Source: Acanthacorydalis orientalis
Taxonomy: Eukaryota; Arthropoda; Insecta; Megaloptera; Corydalidae
Length of the DNA: 64,000 nt
Direction of reading: 5' to 3'
NCBI GenBank assembly: GCA_034766995.1
Contig: CM068322.1
Span: 2,176,589-2,240,588 of the forward strand
Positions 25,186-38,033 of the stretch are shown here, piece after piece. The translations under genes were made by a program, and so were the position numbers. The stretch's first letter is position 1. Every line of letters starts with the position of its first letter. The notes under the pieces are model-generated. The model saw only the letters and a program-made list of their open reading frames with translations, had not been told where the DNA came from and did not search any database.

Positions 25186-27461
25186 TATACAATGTCAATA
25201 TAATTTAATCCCATTATATTTATAATTTTCAACTAAGTTAATATAAAATAGATATTATGAGATACATTATTTTTAAGTCGAATATTGATGTAGAATATTC
25301 AACTGAACAATGCTCCATTCTTTTTATATATTTTTACAATTGTCCTCTTTTATGTTTCCATTTCGTTGCTGTGCTTGCAGTATTTGTAACTAGATCTAAT
25401 ACAGGAACTCTATTGTCAGTCATTCAATGATTATGCAATTTAGTTAGCTGTTGTGAGTAAGAAAATTTCCGACGTTTGGCTCGTTTCATTAAATAATTTT
25501 CTCTCTTAATTAAATAATTATTAGCTTACGTTTCTATACAAATAAGTAAATGGGTGCATTGCAGTAAGAATAACTTGAAATGTGAGACATTATTTCTCAT
25601 TTCATTGAAAAAGATTTATATATGTGTTTGATCAGTTATTTAAATTGAGTTTTTATTTTATGTTGTTAATATAAATTCATTTTATTATGCTTATCAATGA
25701 TGAAATGAATATAAAAAATGCTTTGTTAAAATGCAATTGAATTAAAATGTATTTTGAGAAGATCTACTTCAAAAAATACTAGAACAGTTGATTTGAGACT
25801 AGATTAAATGGAAATGGAAAAGGTACTTTTTATTTTTATTATATCAATTATAATTATTATTCAATTTATTTTTTTAAAAAAATAATTAAGTAAATAAAAA
25901 ATATTGTAAAATATATATATAAATATTGTAAAATGTATAAATATATTTTATTCAAACTTGCATATGAAATCGATTAAATCTATCAAGAGGGTATATAATT
26001 ATACATGAAAAGGAACCTGATATTTGGTACGTTTTATAAATATCTATGTTTTTCTTGATACAGTTTATATTTTTCGAAAAACAGAATTGCACGCATTCAC
26101 TTTTAAGTGATAATATAGAGTTAAAAGTTTATTTTCACTTGAGTGTAGAATGTGGTATTGTTGTCTTTATTCATACATTCAATGTAAAGAATAAAAAGTT
26201 ACGATTTTACTCAAAAAATGTTTAATATTAAATAAATGCACCAAGTCGTTATGTATAAAATCTACTTTTTTTTATTCAAGTACAAGACATCAGTTAGTTT
26301 TTATATATTTACACCTTGTACCTCTTTTGTGAAATACTCAACTTAAATCTTAGATGACAAAAATTAGTTGAAATTTTCACTAACATGAAAGAAATATTCT
26401 CATTAAATATATATTTCTATCTCTCTAATCAAGTATTTCTTTCTTAACAAGACATATTCTTTTTGGAAATATGAAAAATTAAGTAATAAAATCAAATTTT
26501 ACTCTTTTGTAGAGTTTATATTCATTTTAAATTATTTTGTTACATTTTATTAATTAATTTCCTGTTCAACCGAAATTTTTTCAGAAAACATTTTTTTCTA
26601 TAGAAAGTTAAAATACTATTCTTCGAAAGTCAAGGTCCTTGAAATTGCAATTTTTCAAAAATGGACTTTTGCCGATTTTCAGAGGATACAATCCAGTATA
26701 CAAATTTTACCTGAGAGATTTAACTTTTGTAAAATAAATTAATAACATTTAATATTCATCGTGATTATTAAGTATTTTTGTAAATAAAAATAAGTATATA
26801 ATTATAGTTTCATTGTCATGAAGGAACAAAATTCAACATTTTTAATCAATTTTAATCCAATAAATTAAATATAGTATATAAACGTAGGTGTACTTTATGC
26901 ATAAAATATAAAGAATGGAAAAAAAATATTATTTGATTCTAAAGAATAATATATTCTTTATTCAATAAAATAGTTTCTCTCATGTTCCTAAAACATAGAA
27001 TTTAGACAGACCTGTTTTATTCAATTTATTCAATGACATTTTTAAAACGAGATACAATTTCATTATAAGTAATATTAATTTTTCCGGGCAATAATTTTTT
27101 CAACACTTAAATCATTTGTCTTTTGTTTATCATTGTCATCTCCATTTATCATTGTCATGTCAATTTTTCAGCCGCCAAATTAAACCTATTAATTAATTTA
27201 ATAATTAGAGTGGGAACTTAGGTCAAATATAATTAAGTAAATTGATTAACGTGTCAGTTCTTAAACTTTTCTCTTAAAAGTAGACAGAGGCAATCTTTAA
27301 GATCAATCTTTATAATAAATGTTAAAAAATAAAACGTTATTATATGAACCTTTAGTATGTAAATAGCGGTTTCTGAATTATGGATGGTCAAATAAGCAAT
27401 GCAATTAAAAAAATTAATACTTGTTTCTATAAAAATAATCACAATTCAGATATGCTTATTA
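25186..27461. other. 2.3 kb of AT-rich DNA with no recognised gene
   Basis: TTTATCATTGTCAT occurs twice, near 27127 and 27147. The minus ORF at 27254-27442 has no family resemblance. Confidence 0.55.
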
Positions 27462-27559
27462 TACAGAATGGTCCATAAATAAGTACAGTTTTAAAATTTG
27501 AATAATAAAAAAACATTATTATACGTAAAAAATATTTATTGAGCAATTTTTTTACACTC

Positions 27560-28640
27560 CATAGAAAATTATTTCTTAAAAGTAACATCATCTAAATGTA
27601 AACCATTTCGTGTACAGCACTCTTCTAACCGATCCGTGAAATTATTTATCACGCTGCGACAAGTTGTTTCCGAGATTGCTTCAATTTCTTGCCGGTTATT
27701 TTCTTTTAACTTCAGTATTTACTCAAAATGTGTAATGTAGAATCTACTTTTGAGGTATCGCCATAAAAAAAACCGATCGGAGTTAAGTCTGTTCTACAAA
27801 GAAGCCATGTTATGTCACCTTTTCAAGGTATCAATTTATTCCGAAAAATTGCTTGGACGACCGGTAGAGATATGTTTAATAAATTACATGTCGCTCCATC
27901 TTATTGAAACCATGTCTGCTGATTGTACCTACGAAAATCTAGCAAGGCAGGTGTAAAAAAAGTTTCGAATCAGTTCTAAATATCGATCTGAATTAACAGT
28001 TATCGTGCGGCCTCTGGCATCTTCAAAAAAATATGGACCGATTGTTCCATGAGCTGACATAGTAGTTCAAACTCTCACTTTTGGACTACGTAAGGGATTT
28101 TGTGCATGAGTTTTGAATTTGTCTCACTCCAATAACGTTTTATTTATTGACGTGCCCACTAAGATGGAAATGTGCCACATCAAAGAATAAAATGTTGTTA
28201 AATGTTGAAAATTTATTAAACATTTCATTGGCAAAATTTAGTCCTTGAGCCGCATCAGTATCCTTTAATTACTACCCTAGCTATATTTTATAGGGGTGCA
28301 AATACAAATCTTTATCGAGAATGCGTTTCAATGATGCCTTGGATACATTTAACATACTAGATAGCTTAAGTGTTGAAAGTTTAGGATTCTGTCAAACAGA
28401 CGTTGAAAGGCGCTCGACATTTATTTCAGTTTTTGATGACCTTGGTCGACCCGTCCGAGTTTGATTTATTTTCGAACCAGCTTTCTCGAACTTTTTCACC
28501 CATTTCTTGATAAGTTGAGAACTTGGAGCTTCATTTATGCTGTGCAAATTATAATTTTCTTGAAATGTACACTGTAAAATAATTGTCGAATTATTGTTTT
28601 GGCGAAACACTTGTACACAAAACGCGCGCTCTGTTCCGAT
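27560..28640 (-). pseudogene. DUF4817-type Tc1-like transposase remnant
   Basis: From the N terminus (right): ENYNLHSINEAPSSQLIKKW then VKKFEKAGSKINQTRTGRPR (28392-28610), the usual helix-turn-helix followed by 'G--GRPR-'. In the middle, HGTIGPYFFEDARGRTITVN (around 28015-28060). Near the C terminus, DLTPIGFFYGDTSKVDST (around 27740-27790), where the expected 'SPDLTPCDFFLWGYLKS' shows Gly at the position of the last acidic residue. The end is CRSVINNFTDRLEECCTRNG (around 27595-27655). Frames are broken throughout. Inactive. Confidence 0.78.
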
Positions 28641-28647
28641 GAAACTA

Positions 28648-29569
28648 CGAGGTCAGACAATTAAGTAATGCGACCGATTTTTTTTCTCGGCCTGTGGTAA
28701 CACTGCGAACCTGTAACTCCGCCACCGTAATAGCAGATCCCTACTCTCTCGATTGAGATCTTGACCACCTTCGTAAGATCATTTCTTCGCCAGCTGTTTA
28801 GTGTTTTGTAACAACGCGCGAGTAGTGCATGTCACGAAGCCCACCGAATGAACATCGCTCAAGATTGTCTCGAGCAGGTTGAAAGTGATCCTACTCTTCT
28901 CGATCGAGTTATTACTGGTGATGAAAGTTGGTTCTTTCAATATGACCCCGAAACTAAACGACAAAGCCAACAGTGGCTGTCTCCTGGAGCACCAAGGCCA
29001 AAGAAGGCGAGAATGAGCAAGTCCAAAGTGAAAACCATGTTGATTTGCTTCTTCGACAGCAAATGGGTGGTTCATAAAGAGTTCGTACCACCTGGACAAA
29101 CCGTAAATCAAGTATTCTACCGCAATGTGCTCGAAAAATTACGAAAAAGGGTGCTCAGAGTGCGTCCAGAAATCGCGAAGACTTGGGTTCTGCATCACGA
29201 CAATGCTCCCTGTCACAGTGCGTTCAGTGTCTCTCAGTTTTTGGCGTCTAAAGGCATCGCAACGTTACCACAACCGCCCTATTCACCGAACATGTCACCC
29301 TGCGACTTTTTCCTATTCCCCCATATGAAAAAATTCGTCAAAGGTCGACATTTTGACTCCGTTGAAGATATCCAAGAATCTGTGACGAGGGTACTCGGAG
29401 AGGTCCCACAAGAAGTGTTCCAGAATTGTTACGAAAACTGGAAAACTCGCTGGAATAAGTGTATAGATGCGGGAGGGGACTACTTTGAAGGGGATCGCAG
29501 CGATGTACCTTAATTTTTAAATATAGTCGATTTTTGAATTTTGTCGCATTACTTAATTGTCTGACCTCG
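28648..29569 (+). mobile_element. Mariner family A, copy 2 (922 bp), nested
   Basis: Inverted ends CGAGGTCAGACAATTAAGTA at 28648 and mirrored at 29569, flanked by TA at 28646-28647 and 29570-29571. Same length and deletion junction as the copy at 1397-2318, in opposite orientation. It inserted into the 5' untranslated part of the Tc1-like element. This is the only family A copy here not embedded in a (TA)n microsatellite, so the host target site can be read cleanly. Confidence 0.96.
28848..29513 (+). CDS. Mariner transposase, catalytic domain only (221 codons)
   Basis: Starts at ATG 28848 (MNIAQDCLEQ); in the same frame upstream the sequence reads CHEAHR and then meets a stop, so the deletion joins non-coding 5' sequence just ahead of this Met. 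The catalytic triad is complete: Asp codon 25 (28920-28922), Asp codon 118 (29199-29201) and Asp codon 153 (29304-29306), giving DD34D. The conserved PYSP-MSPCDFFLFP block has Asn in place of Asp in the non-catalytic SPD motif. The C terminus is complete (KTRWNKCIDAGGDYFEGD). The N-terminal DNA-binding domain is missing. An open frame in both 922-bp copies, without a stop or frameshift, implies recent spread or selection; the first is simpler. Confidence 0.87.
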   Translation: MNIAQDCLEQVESDPTLLDRVITGDESWFFQYDPETKRQSQQWLSPGAPRPKKARMSKSKVKTMLICFFDSKWVVHKEFVPPGQTVNQVFYRNVLEKLRKRVLRVRPEIAKTWVLHHDNAPCHSAFSVSQFLASKGIATLPQPPYSPNMSPCDFFLFPHMKKFVKGRHFDSVEDIQESVTRVLGEVPQEVFQNCYENWKTRWNKCIDAGGDYFEGDRSDVP

Positions 29570-29690
29570 TATTCATCGCAACTAAATTTTGAAACAATGA
29601 ACTAACGTTTAAGACCTCAGTCATGTCGCTCCCACCATTAACATTTACACTATAAATGAATAAAAACTGAACTTATTTATGGGCGACCTG

Positions 29691-30077
29691 TATATAATTT
29701 TATAATTTCCGGATTACAAAGTGAAATGACCGAATTACTATGATCCCGTATTATTGAGTCCAGACTTTATGGATGGAATAGATGAGGAATTATTATGGTG
29801 TTACTACTACATAATAGATATAGTTTATTGTTGAGATATATCAAAAGAGGCTGAAAATATCTCCAGCCTTTTTTATATTAGTAGTAAAATATTTAATACT
29901 ATCTGGTTAAGTGCTAAAATTAAATATTTATTAAAAAATTAATTTTGATTCAAAGAATTGTTACATGTGAAAAGAATTATCACGATTATCAAATAATACT
30001 GTACTGATTTCTATAACTTCATGTGTTTACTGAAATATATATTTTTACGTACATTAATATAAAATTATTTAACGATT
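29691..30077. other. AT-rich spacer
   Basis: A GC-paired stem followed by a T run (GGCTG...CAGCC-TTTTTT, about 29851-29876) is seen. No gene recognised. Confidence 0.55.
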
Positions 30078-30245
30078 ATTCGCCTTTTCTATTTCGACAA
30101 GATGCGAAACAGTTGTAAGACTTAAATTGAGCTTTTCTGTTATCTCTCATACTAAAATAATTTTCATGAAAATCCTCAATTTATGGTCGCTTACTTTCAC
30201 CTTTGACCTACGGCATAAATCGTTTTTCATATTCAAATCACTGAT
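30078..30245 (-). mobile_element. Small mariner N-terminal relict
   Basis: The minus strand reads NDLNMKNDLCRRSKVKVSDH and then EITEKLNLSLTTVSHLVEIE KA in one frame with one stop. The pattern matches the second helix-turn-helix of Hsmar1/cecropia-like transposases ('DL-N-PR-GR', 'EIAE-LN-SH-T---HL--I-K'). Only about 55 codons survive; no ends are visible. Confidence 0.5.
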
Positions 30246-32289
30246 TCTAAATTTAGTAACGCAATGTTATAATGTACACTTGCACGTTCATTAACAATAT
30301 TTTTAGTAAATATAAAATATAAAATACAGATTACTCTATAATGTCTTATTAGTATATATATATGCACACACACACATATATATACATATAAAATAATTAA
30401 ATTTATATATGTGTATATTTAATTACCAAAAAAAAACAACAAGAAGAATACTTACCGTTCAAAAGAGTAAGCTGATACTCAGGTATAGAAAGTGAATATT
30501 TAGAAAAGGAAAGTTAAGTGGCAGTGTTGATACCAATTAATTATTTTTAAATATATTCGTTCTTTTAAAAGAACGGTAGCATTTTTTTAACAATAGGTAT
30601 TTATCGACCGCAATCACATCTTTTGTTGTATATGCGATATTTGTCTCGTTTTTATCTTCTCTCCTTTCAATAAATTAATTGCACAATGGAATTGTACGAG
30701 CAGATATTAGTAATTAGATATCAAATCTACTATTTTGTTTTAAAAAAAAAATGGTTTCTAACAATAATTTAAGGGAATATAATCACTGATACAATATGAT
30801 ATTCATTACATAATGTCTCAGATTCTACAAAAGATAATCTTTGTTCTAATTAATCTTCAGCAAATATATTACGATCACAGATCTCATGTTTGCTAGAAAA
30901 TGTTCAAAAAGGAGTTCGAAAATCAGATATAAATTATATTTGATCATTTTTATAGTTATAACTACAAAAATAAAAAAAGTTTATTTTTTTTATAACACTA
31001 TTTTTGTATATAGATTTAAACTGCTGTGCATTAGGATGATTGTTACCTTACACAAACTTCTTTTCGGAAAAAATAAAAATAATAAAATTTTCGTGTTTTA
31101 AATATTCATATTCCGTTTATGTTTTGAGAGATAAGTAAAGACTTCCATGTCTTTTTCAAATTTACTCCGAATTTATTACTGTTTCATTAAGAATGTCAAA
31201 CATTGAGTCGAGATTATTGAAAAAAACCCTGCTGTAGGTACTTCTTTCAACGAAAGAATACTCCAGTACATAAAGCTATTAATTCTAGTAGCTACCAAAT
31301 GGCATTGATGTCCTGGTAAAAGACCTTCATACTTCGTTCAACAGAAGGAAAATCTGTTTCTGTTAATCTACAGAATTGCCGATAGAGAAGTTTGCCTATA
31401 TCAAATTCATATAATTTTTATATTTGAATTCATTCGGCTTTCGTCAGAAAAAAGTGTTCTTTAATGTAAATTCACATTATATATAATGCCTTTGTTTTCT
31501 TTTTAAAAAATTTAAACTTTATCTGTACTCAGAATTTTCGGTATTCTTTTTCTAAAATCTCAAATAGATATTAAAAGTGATTTCTACCATATAAAAAAAT
31601 TAATGGATTTTGAACATTTCATTTAGAAATCATATTAAAAAGTAACACTTACTTGACTTTCGAAGTAGAAGTTATCAAGGCGTTGATTATTTTTTGACAT
31701 ACATTTCTTTTGAGTTTATCAAATGTAGCAATTTACGAGACCTTCTTGTGACTTATCATTAAAATTTACGTTATAGATTATACCTTACATTTTTTATTAT
31801 TTTGAATTACTGAATTATTTTTACCGAAAAATCAATGAATTTTATAAGAGTAAAATTGATTGGTGTTTCTATCTTTTAATGGATAAATTGCAAACGGTAG
31901 GTGAAGTTTGAAAAGTATTTATTATAGAAATATATATTGTTATCCATAAAGAAATTCATTACTTTTGAATTATTGTACCTTTCAGAACATGGCATGAAAA
32001 AATAATGTACATATTTATTTTATATTAACAATGTATTATAGATTATGTTAACAGATCAAAAAATACCATTTTTTCCCACTAAAAGAGGCAATTGTATTAT
32101 ATTTATGCAGGTTTTCAAGGAATTGGTACAAATAGTTGGTGTAAAATGTTTTCCGGACAATTTTAATACTGTTGACGCAACGAAGTCATTTTTTTACAAA
32201 TTTCTAATGCTTGCAGCCAAAAAAGTGCTCTGTGTTAAAAATAACTTTGTTTATTTTTATACGAAATTGTTCGATTGAGTGAATTAATT
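30246..32289. other. AT-rich DNA, short palindrome and microsatellite
   Basis: A small TA/CA microsatellite at 30352-30392 and a perfect 18-bp palindrome CGTTCTTTTAAAAGAACG at 30558-30575. The block 31190-31450 is slightly less AT-rich but no frame on either strand looks like a protein. ORFs at 30886-31101 and 32045-32278 have no recognised similarity. Confidence 0.55.
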
Positions 32290-33145
32290 TAAACGTGGTA
32301 GAACTTGCATTATGCTCAGAAGGCCTGAGAGTATCTGTCACGCTTGAAACAATCGATTAAGTACATTTTATGGTTTTATCCGACCGACGAGTGAAAGTGA
32401 GATAGATAGCAGAGATCATAAGCATTTCAAATGAGTGAACGTATTTCATTTTGCTTAATGAATTGCGTATGAAAAAACTTTTCGCAAGATGGGTGCCGCG
32501 TTTACTCACTGCAGTGCATACATGAGTTCGTACGTAAACATCAGCCTTCTTGGAACCGCGAAATTCTTGGAAGTGTTTAAGGAAAATCTAACAGATTTCA
32601 TGCCACGTTTTGTGACCACAAATGAAACATGGATTTACTGTTCGACACACTAAAATCGAAAACGCAATCGAAACAGTAGACTGAACGCGATGAAATAGCT
32701 CCGGAGAAGACAGTCAATTCACTCGACTGGAAAGGTGATGTCGTCAGTTTTCAGAGATGAGAAAGAAATTTTCTTAATCGAATATCTTCAGAAGGAAAAA
32801 TAATTATTTCTCAATATAAGGCAGCACTTTTGGAGAAAGTAAAGGCAGCAATCATGGATAAACATCCTGTAGTGGCCAAGAAAAAAGTATGGCCTGAAAA
32901 TCCTTTCATATTCACTGTATTTGCCCGATTTGGGTTCCTCAGACTTCCATCTGTTCCCAAAACTCAAAATTTTCCTGGATATAAAGCGATTTCGATCGAA
33001 TAAATATGCGATAAACGATACAAACGGCTAATTGTCTCGTAGAATCTCGTAGAAACACACTTCCGGGAAGGAATCATGAAGCTGGAAAAACGTTAGAGCA
33101 AGTACGATAAGCTTTGAGAGGATTATATAGAAAAATAAAGTACAT
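32290..33145 (+). mobile_element. Mariner relict (mellifera-like) with a deleted core
   Basis: Broken plus-strand frames give DRRVKVR, LRMKKLFARWVPRLLT (about 32464-32508), FVTTNETWIYCSTH (about 32605-32645), GKVMSSVFRDEKEIFLIEYL (about 32731-32792), a KKKVW motif at 32880, then LPDLGSSDFHLFPKLK (about 32925-32973). The first catalytic Asp is now Asn (TTNETW). The HQDNA block with the second Asp is missing, deleted between KKKVW and the LPDLGSSD block. The third Asp remains. Related to mariner B but much older. Terminal repeats were not found. Confidence 0.75.
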
Positions 33146-34566
33146 TTTTAAATTGAATCTGCTGTCTCTTATACTGAACTAAATTGCTCTTCAAACCGCT
33201 TAAGTAATTCTATATAAATAATTATTAATAATAAAAAATAATAAAGTTAAATAACTATAATTCGCCTGCTTATTTTTCTCAAATAATAAAAAAAGTTTGT
33301 TTTTCGAGATGTTATACATAAAAGAAATCTCTTGGAAAAATTCATTTGCACTGATATAAAACATAAATGAAATATTTATTCGTTAGGTAATATATGTGAA
33401 ACACATATGATAACAACTGAAAATTACTAACAGCGTTATACAGATTTTAAAAATTGCGTTCATCAATAGGAGAAACTTTTAAAAGTATATGTTATTAAGC
33501 AATAGTAAAATGATACTCAATATGATTTATAATTCAAACAATCACCGATACTTTTCGATAAGCGTAAAATATTTATATACTCTTCTTTTCCTATGTAATT
33601 TTAACTGACTATCATGCAATTAAGGAAAGTTATACGATAACTTAAAGCACATAATGCGTTTTCCCAATGCTTACTACATCTTCCCCTATTTCAAAAGTTT
33701 TGAGCTCATATGTAAAAGTTTTCCTCCATTCCACGTACTTCATTTGTTTCAAAATCAGCTATCTTCACGTGTAATAATTTGGGATATTGCCTATTCGTTA
33801 GGAATAAAAAAGATTTTTAAACGATATTAATTTACTATTGATATTATAAGAACAATTTTTTTTTAATTTACCTCCGCTTCTCTTTTACATCCAAGTATCT
33901 AAATAGACAATTGAAATTTTATTAAGTAACGGCTTTCGTTTTGTCATCTGAGAAATTATTATAATTTAGAGTATATAGAAAAATGAAATTTAATCAAAAA
34001 TTGATTAATTCTAATTAACATTTTAACCATATATAAATGAAATGGTTCAACTATAATTTTACTCGTTGAATCTAAAGACAATATTGAAATTTAATTATAA
34101 GAAGACAAACCATTTACCGATATAGCAAGTTTTGTAAGTTCTGTAGAGAATTTCTCTTGTATTTGAACAATATATAGATACAGTGACAACAGTCTTGGGA
34201 TTCTTTTAAAACTTTAGCTTGTAGTCAAGTCGTGTTAGCAAGACAGAACTAAAACATTTGAATTCATGTTGTAAACATATCTTGTTGTCTTAACTTTTTT
34301 AGTAGAACCATGTTTTAATATTTTTAAAACTGTCTATGGACTTTATTTTCAAATACCTTTTTTATATATTATCGAATACTAATTTGCGAATGAAAGAATA
34401 TATAAGAAAATAAAATACAACTTGGTAGTAACACATTTTTCTCCGTGAAAAATAAGTACGTTGTTCGGAAAGAAAGTTTAATTATTAAAAGCGTCTATAA
34501 GTATTAGAAAAATGTATGTAGATAATAATATCAATTATAGAAGACTATTTTTTCAATAAAAATTTT
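33146..34566. other. AT-rich DNA with no recognised feature
   Basis: Scanned on both strands; nothing supported. Confidence 0.6.
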
Positions 34567-34690
34567 GTTTTGTAAGGTTATTTCTACTGCTAGGCTAAGA
34601 TATATAGTATTTTTAAATGCTAAGTTTGGCATTTCAAAATTTAAAACGATGAGAAAATATTTTTAAATGTTATAAACCTGTGAAAAATTC
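34567..34690 (+). repeat. Unclassified dispersed repeat R2, copy 2
   Basis: Same orientation partner of 3813-3935: TTTTGTAAGGTTAT, ATATAGTATTTTTAAAT, TTTGGCATTT and AAAACGATGAGAAAATATTTTT are shared in order. Confidence 0.5.
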
Positions 34691-34900
34691 AATATTTTCA
34701 GTAATGAAGATATTAGTTGAAAAATATTAGTTGATGGAAAATATTTTTTTACTATTTATTTAATATATAAAAGATTTTTTTATTTACTGAAAAGTAGATA
34801 AAATAGTTTTAATTGTGTATAAGATATGTTAGTAGCAAGGAGTGGTTATTTTTAGTTTTTATTCAAATAACATATTAACGTTAAAAACTGTGTTACTTCT

Positions 34901-34902
<2 letters not shown>

Positions 34903-34945
<43 letters not shown>

Positions 34946-34987
34946 GTGTCTATATATATATATATATATATAAATATATATATATAA
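34903..34987. repeat. (TA)n microsatellite
   Basis: TA run with an ACATGTGTC interruption. Confidence 0.95.
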
Positions 34988-35511
34988 TAGAATATCTATC
35001 AGATGGAGATGTGAAGAAATGGCCGAAAAAATAATATATTGTGACAAATTATGTTGTAAGAATTAAAATTATATATTAATTTTCATTAGTTATCAAAGTA
35101 AAATTCCTACACTATACATCCATAATAATAGACTAGTACTTATTACCTTTCAAATATTCTTAGTCTAGTGGTATTGTCATATTGACAAACAATTTCAGGT
35201 GACATATCCACTAACATAAGTCTAGAACACATGTATTATCTATTTCTCTAGAGTATCTGAGCAAAAACAATAGAGGTATTTACAAGGATGCTATTAACAT
35301 ATATACAATCTATGATTTTCGTACGTACACTCTTGTTTCTGATTGGTAGTTATGCATGAATAGTGTACTTTGGTTACAATAATCGACATGCAAACAACAA
35401 AAAATTAAGAAAAATCTGAGATTTGAATATTTAAGTAAGTAATATTAATATTAAACTGTAGATCTATTTGAAATATTTCATAGTATTTTAAATGTTTAAA
35501 AAAAGTTTTAA
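34988..35511. other. AT-rich spacer
   Basis: Contains TTTCTGATTGGTAG near 35334, a word related to sequences at 36356 (opposite strand) and 60570. Otherwise nothing recognised. Confidence 0.5.
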
Positions 35512-36157
<646 letters not shown>

Positions 36158-36663
36158 TGTATATATATATATATAATTGCTTAGAACTGGAGAGAAGATT
36201 AACAAACTTAATGATACTGTCTGTGAATTACAAGAATTCTATTTTTGTATACCCGTAGATTGTATATACGGAGTACATAGCAAAAATATTAATATTGTAT
36301 AGTACAAACTACAAAACGTTCATTCCTACGTGCTTCCGTAAAATGCTGTGTACACGCAACAACCAATCAGAAACAAAAATTAAATTACAAAACTATAAAA
36401 GTCAATGAAACTAAATACCTAATATTGTGGTATTATCATTTTAAATTATAAGTGCGTATATACCAACCATGTAAATACCCCTGATGGAAATTTATGTTTA
36501 TTCAGATAAATGTTTTGATTTGTTTTTTGAAGTATTTTTTTATATTATAGTTATTTAATCGTTAATTACTATCATATCCTTAAAAAATGTTTAATTGTGA
36601 TATTGTGATTTCAATGGTTAATAATATTATTATATATACATACACATGCAAACACAAATACAG

Positions 36664-36664
<1 letters not shown>
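36158..36664. other. AT-rich spacer with a small TA run
   Basis: TA run at 36158-36175. At about 36354-36373 the opposite strand reads TTTGTTTCTGATTGGTTGTT, a CCAAT-type word. Confidence 0.5.
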
Positions 36665-36695
<31 letters not shown>

Positions 36696-36709
36696 ATATA
36701 TATATATAT

Positions 36710-36770
<61 letters not shown>
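36665..36770. repeat. (TC)n-(AC)n-(AT)n compound microsatellite
   Basis: TC, AC and AT runs in succession, a short TTATCTTT break, then a long TA run ending at the LINE tail. Confidence 0.95.
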
Positions 36771-36771
<1 letters not shown>

Positions 36772-37965
36772 CTGTCGTCATTATCATCAACCTTTGTCAA
36801 TCCACTACTCGATAAAGGCCTCTTCCATGATTTTTCATTTCGTACGATTGAATGCCTCTCTTTTCTACTGATTTTCAATAAAATTTATAATATATTTATA
36901 ATTGTTGTATTTATCATTTGCTCATTGCTCTTTTTATATTCCTTGGTTCCCAGTTAATAATTTCGGTTATCGATCGGTTGTCTTCTTTTTTGCAATATGC
37001 CCCTCCCCCATTTCCATTTCATGCTCTTTACTTTTCTTATTACATCTATAACTCCAGTCTGTTTTTGTATCCATTTTATTCTTTTCCTATTTTTTCATGT
37101 TAATCCTAGCACGCATCTTTCCACACTTCTCTGTGTTTGGAATCTGTGACTGATTTTGGCGTTGAGCATCCATGTTCTGCTGCTGTAGGTGAGTATTGGC
37201 CATATACATTAATCAAATATATTTCTCTGCAAACATAGTAGGGTTGTTGATTTAAATATCGATGTATTTTGTCCAAATAAGATCCATCCCATTTTTATTC
37301 TCCAGTTAACGTCTTTACTGAACGATCCATCTTTGTTAATAGGCTGGCCTAGACTGATATACTTCGTAACTTCTGTTTATATTTTTTTATTTTAATTTCC
37401 TTCGAGTAGACAAACGCATTGAACAAAACTTTTGTTTTTGTGTGGTTCATGTATAGACCAATTTTTTTACTGAAATCATCTAATTCTTCTCTCCTCCTTT
37501 GTAGCTCTTCCGCAGTACTTGCAAAGACAATGATATCATCAGCAAACCGGAGATGATTTAACCTTTCACTTTTTATTTCAATTCTTTTTTTCTCCCTGTC
37601 GAGCGATTTGAATACTTCTTCTAAGGCTGCAATATATAATTTTGACGAAATTGCATCTCTCTGTCTTACACCTTTCTCGATTTTTATCTTTTTTGTTTCT
37701 TACTGTAGCTTCACCGTCAATGTTGCATTCTCGTGGATGTTATCTAGTAACTCATTGTTTGTATCCACTATGCTCTACTTCTTCAATGTAGATATGACCG
37801 ATGATATAGTAATAGAGTCGAAATCGTTTCCATAGTCTGTAACACTAAAACATACTGGTATTTGTTAATCATTTGACCGGCCAATTACCTCCCTAACTAC
37901 CTTGATGTGATCCATTGTACTAAATCCGCTTCAAAATCTTGCTTGTTCCCTTGAGATTATATATA
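36771..37965 (-). mobile_element. RTE-like non-LTR retrotransposon, 5'-truncated, copy 2
   Basis: On the minus strand the 3' end reads GGCCTTTATCGAGTAGTGGA and then GTTGATGATAATGACGAC, a GAT-rich simple tail as in insect RTE elements, followed by a TA tract. It is related to the copy at 22950-25028 and better preserved around the reverse transcriptase active site. The 5' side stops at about 37965 next to another TA tract. Confidence 0.8.
37140..37960 (-). pseudogene. RTE-like reverse transcriptase remnant with intact FADD
   Basis: From the 5' side on the minus strand: a degraded motif A near 37840, NNELLDNIHENATLTVKLQ, EKGVRQRDAISSKLYIAALE (about 37620-37680, motif B region), then LNHLRFADDIIVFASTAEEL with the catalytic FADD at 37535-37546, then DDFSKKIGLYMNHTKTKVLF and AFVYSKEIKIKK. 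The Gly of the usual RQGD is Arg here. Frameshifts between these blocks prevent a single product. Confidence 0.82.
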
Positions 37966-37980
37966 TATATATATATATAC

Positions 37981-38033
<53 letters not shown>
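37966..38033. repeat. (TA)n microsatellite
   Basis: Two TA runs separated by CGAGA. Confidence 0.95.

Larger units (their letters stand above)
27464..29690 (-). mobile_element. Tc1-like element (DUF4817-type transposase), interrupted by mariner copy 2
   Basis: The left end reads CAGAATGGTCCATAAATAAG and the right end, read inward, CAGGTCGCCCATAAATAAGT; both continue into (T)CAGTTTT. TA lies at 27462-27463 and 29691-29692. Removing the nested mariner (922 bp plus one TA) leaves about 1303 bp, a normal length for this class. The minus strand carries pieces of the transposase family often annotated with an N-terminal DUF4817 helix-turn-helix. The element must be older than the mariner it hosts. 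Confidence 0.82.

Noticed and set aside
29845..29880. Stem plus T-run resembling a bacterial terminator
   Set aside because: The setting is a eukaryotic, intron- or spacer-like region; no gene ends here and T-runs are common by composition.
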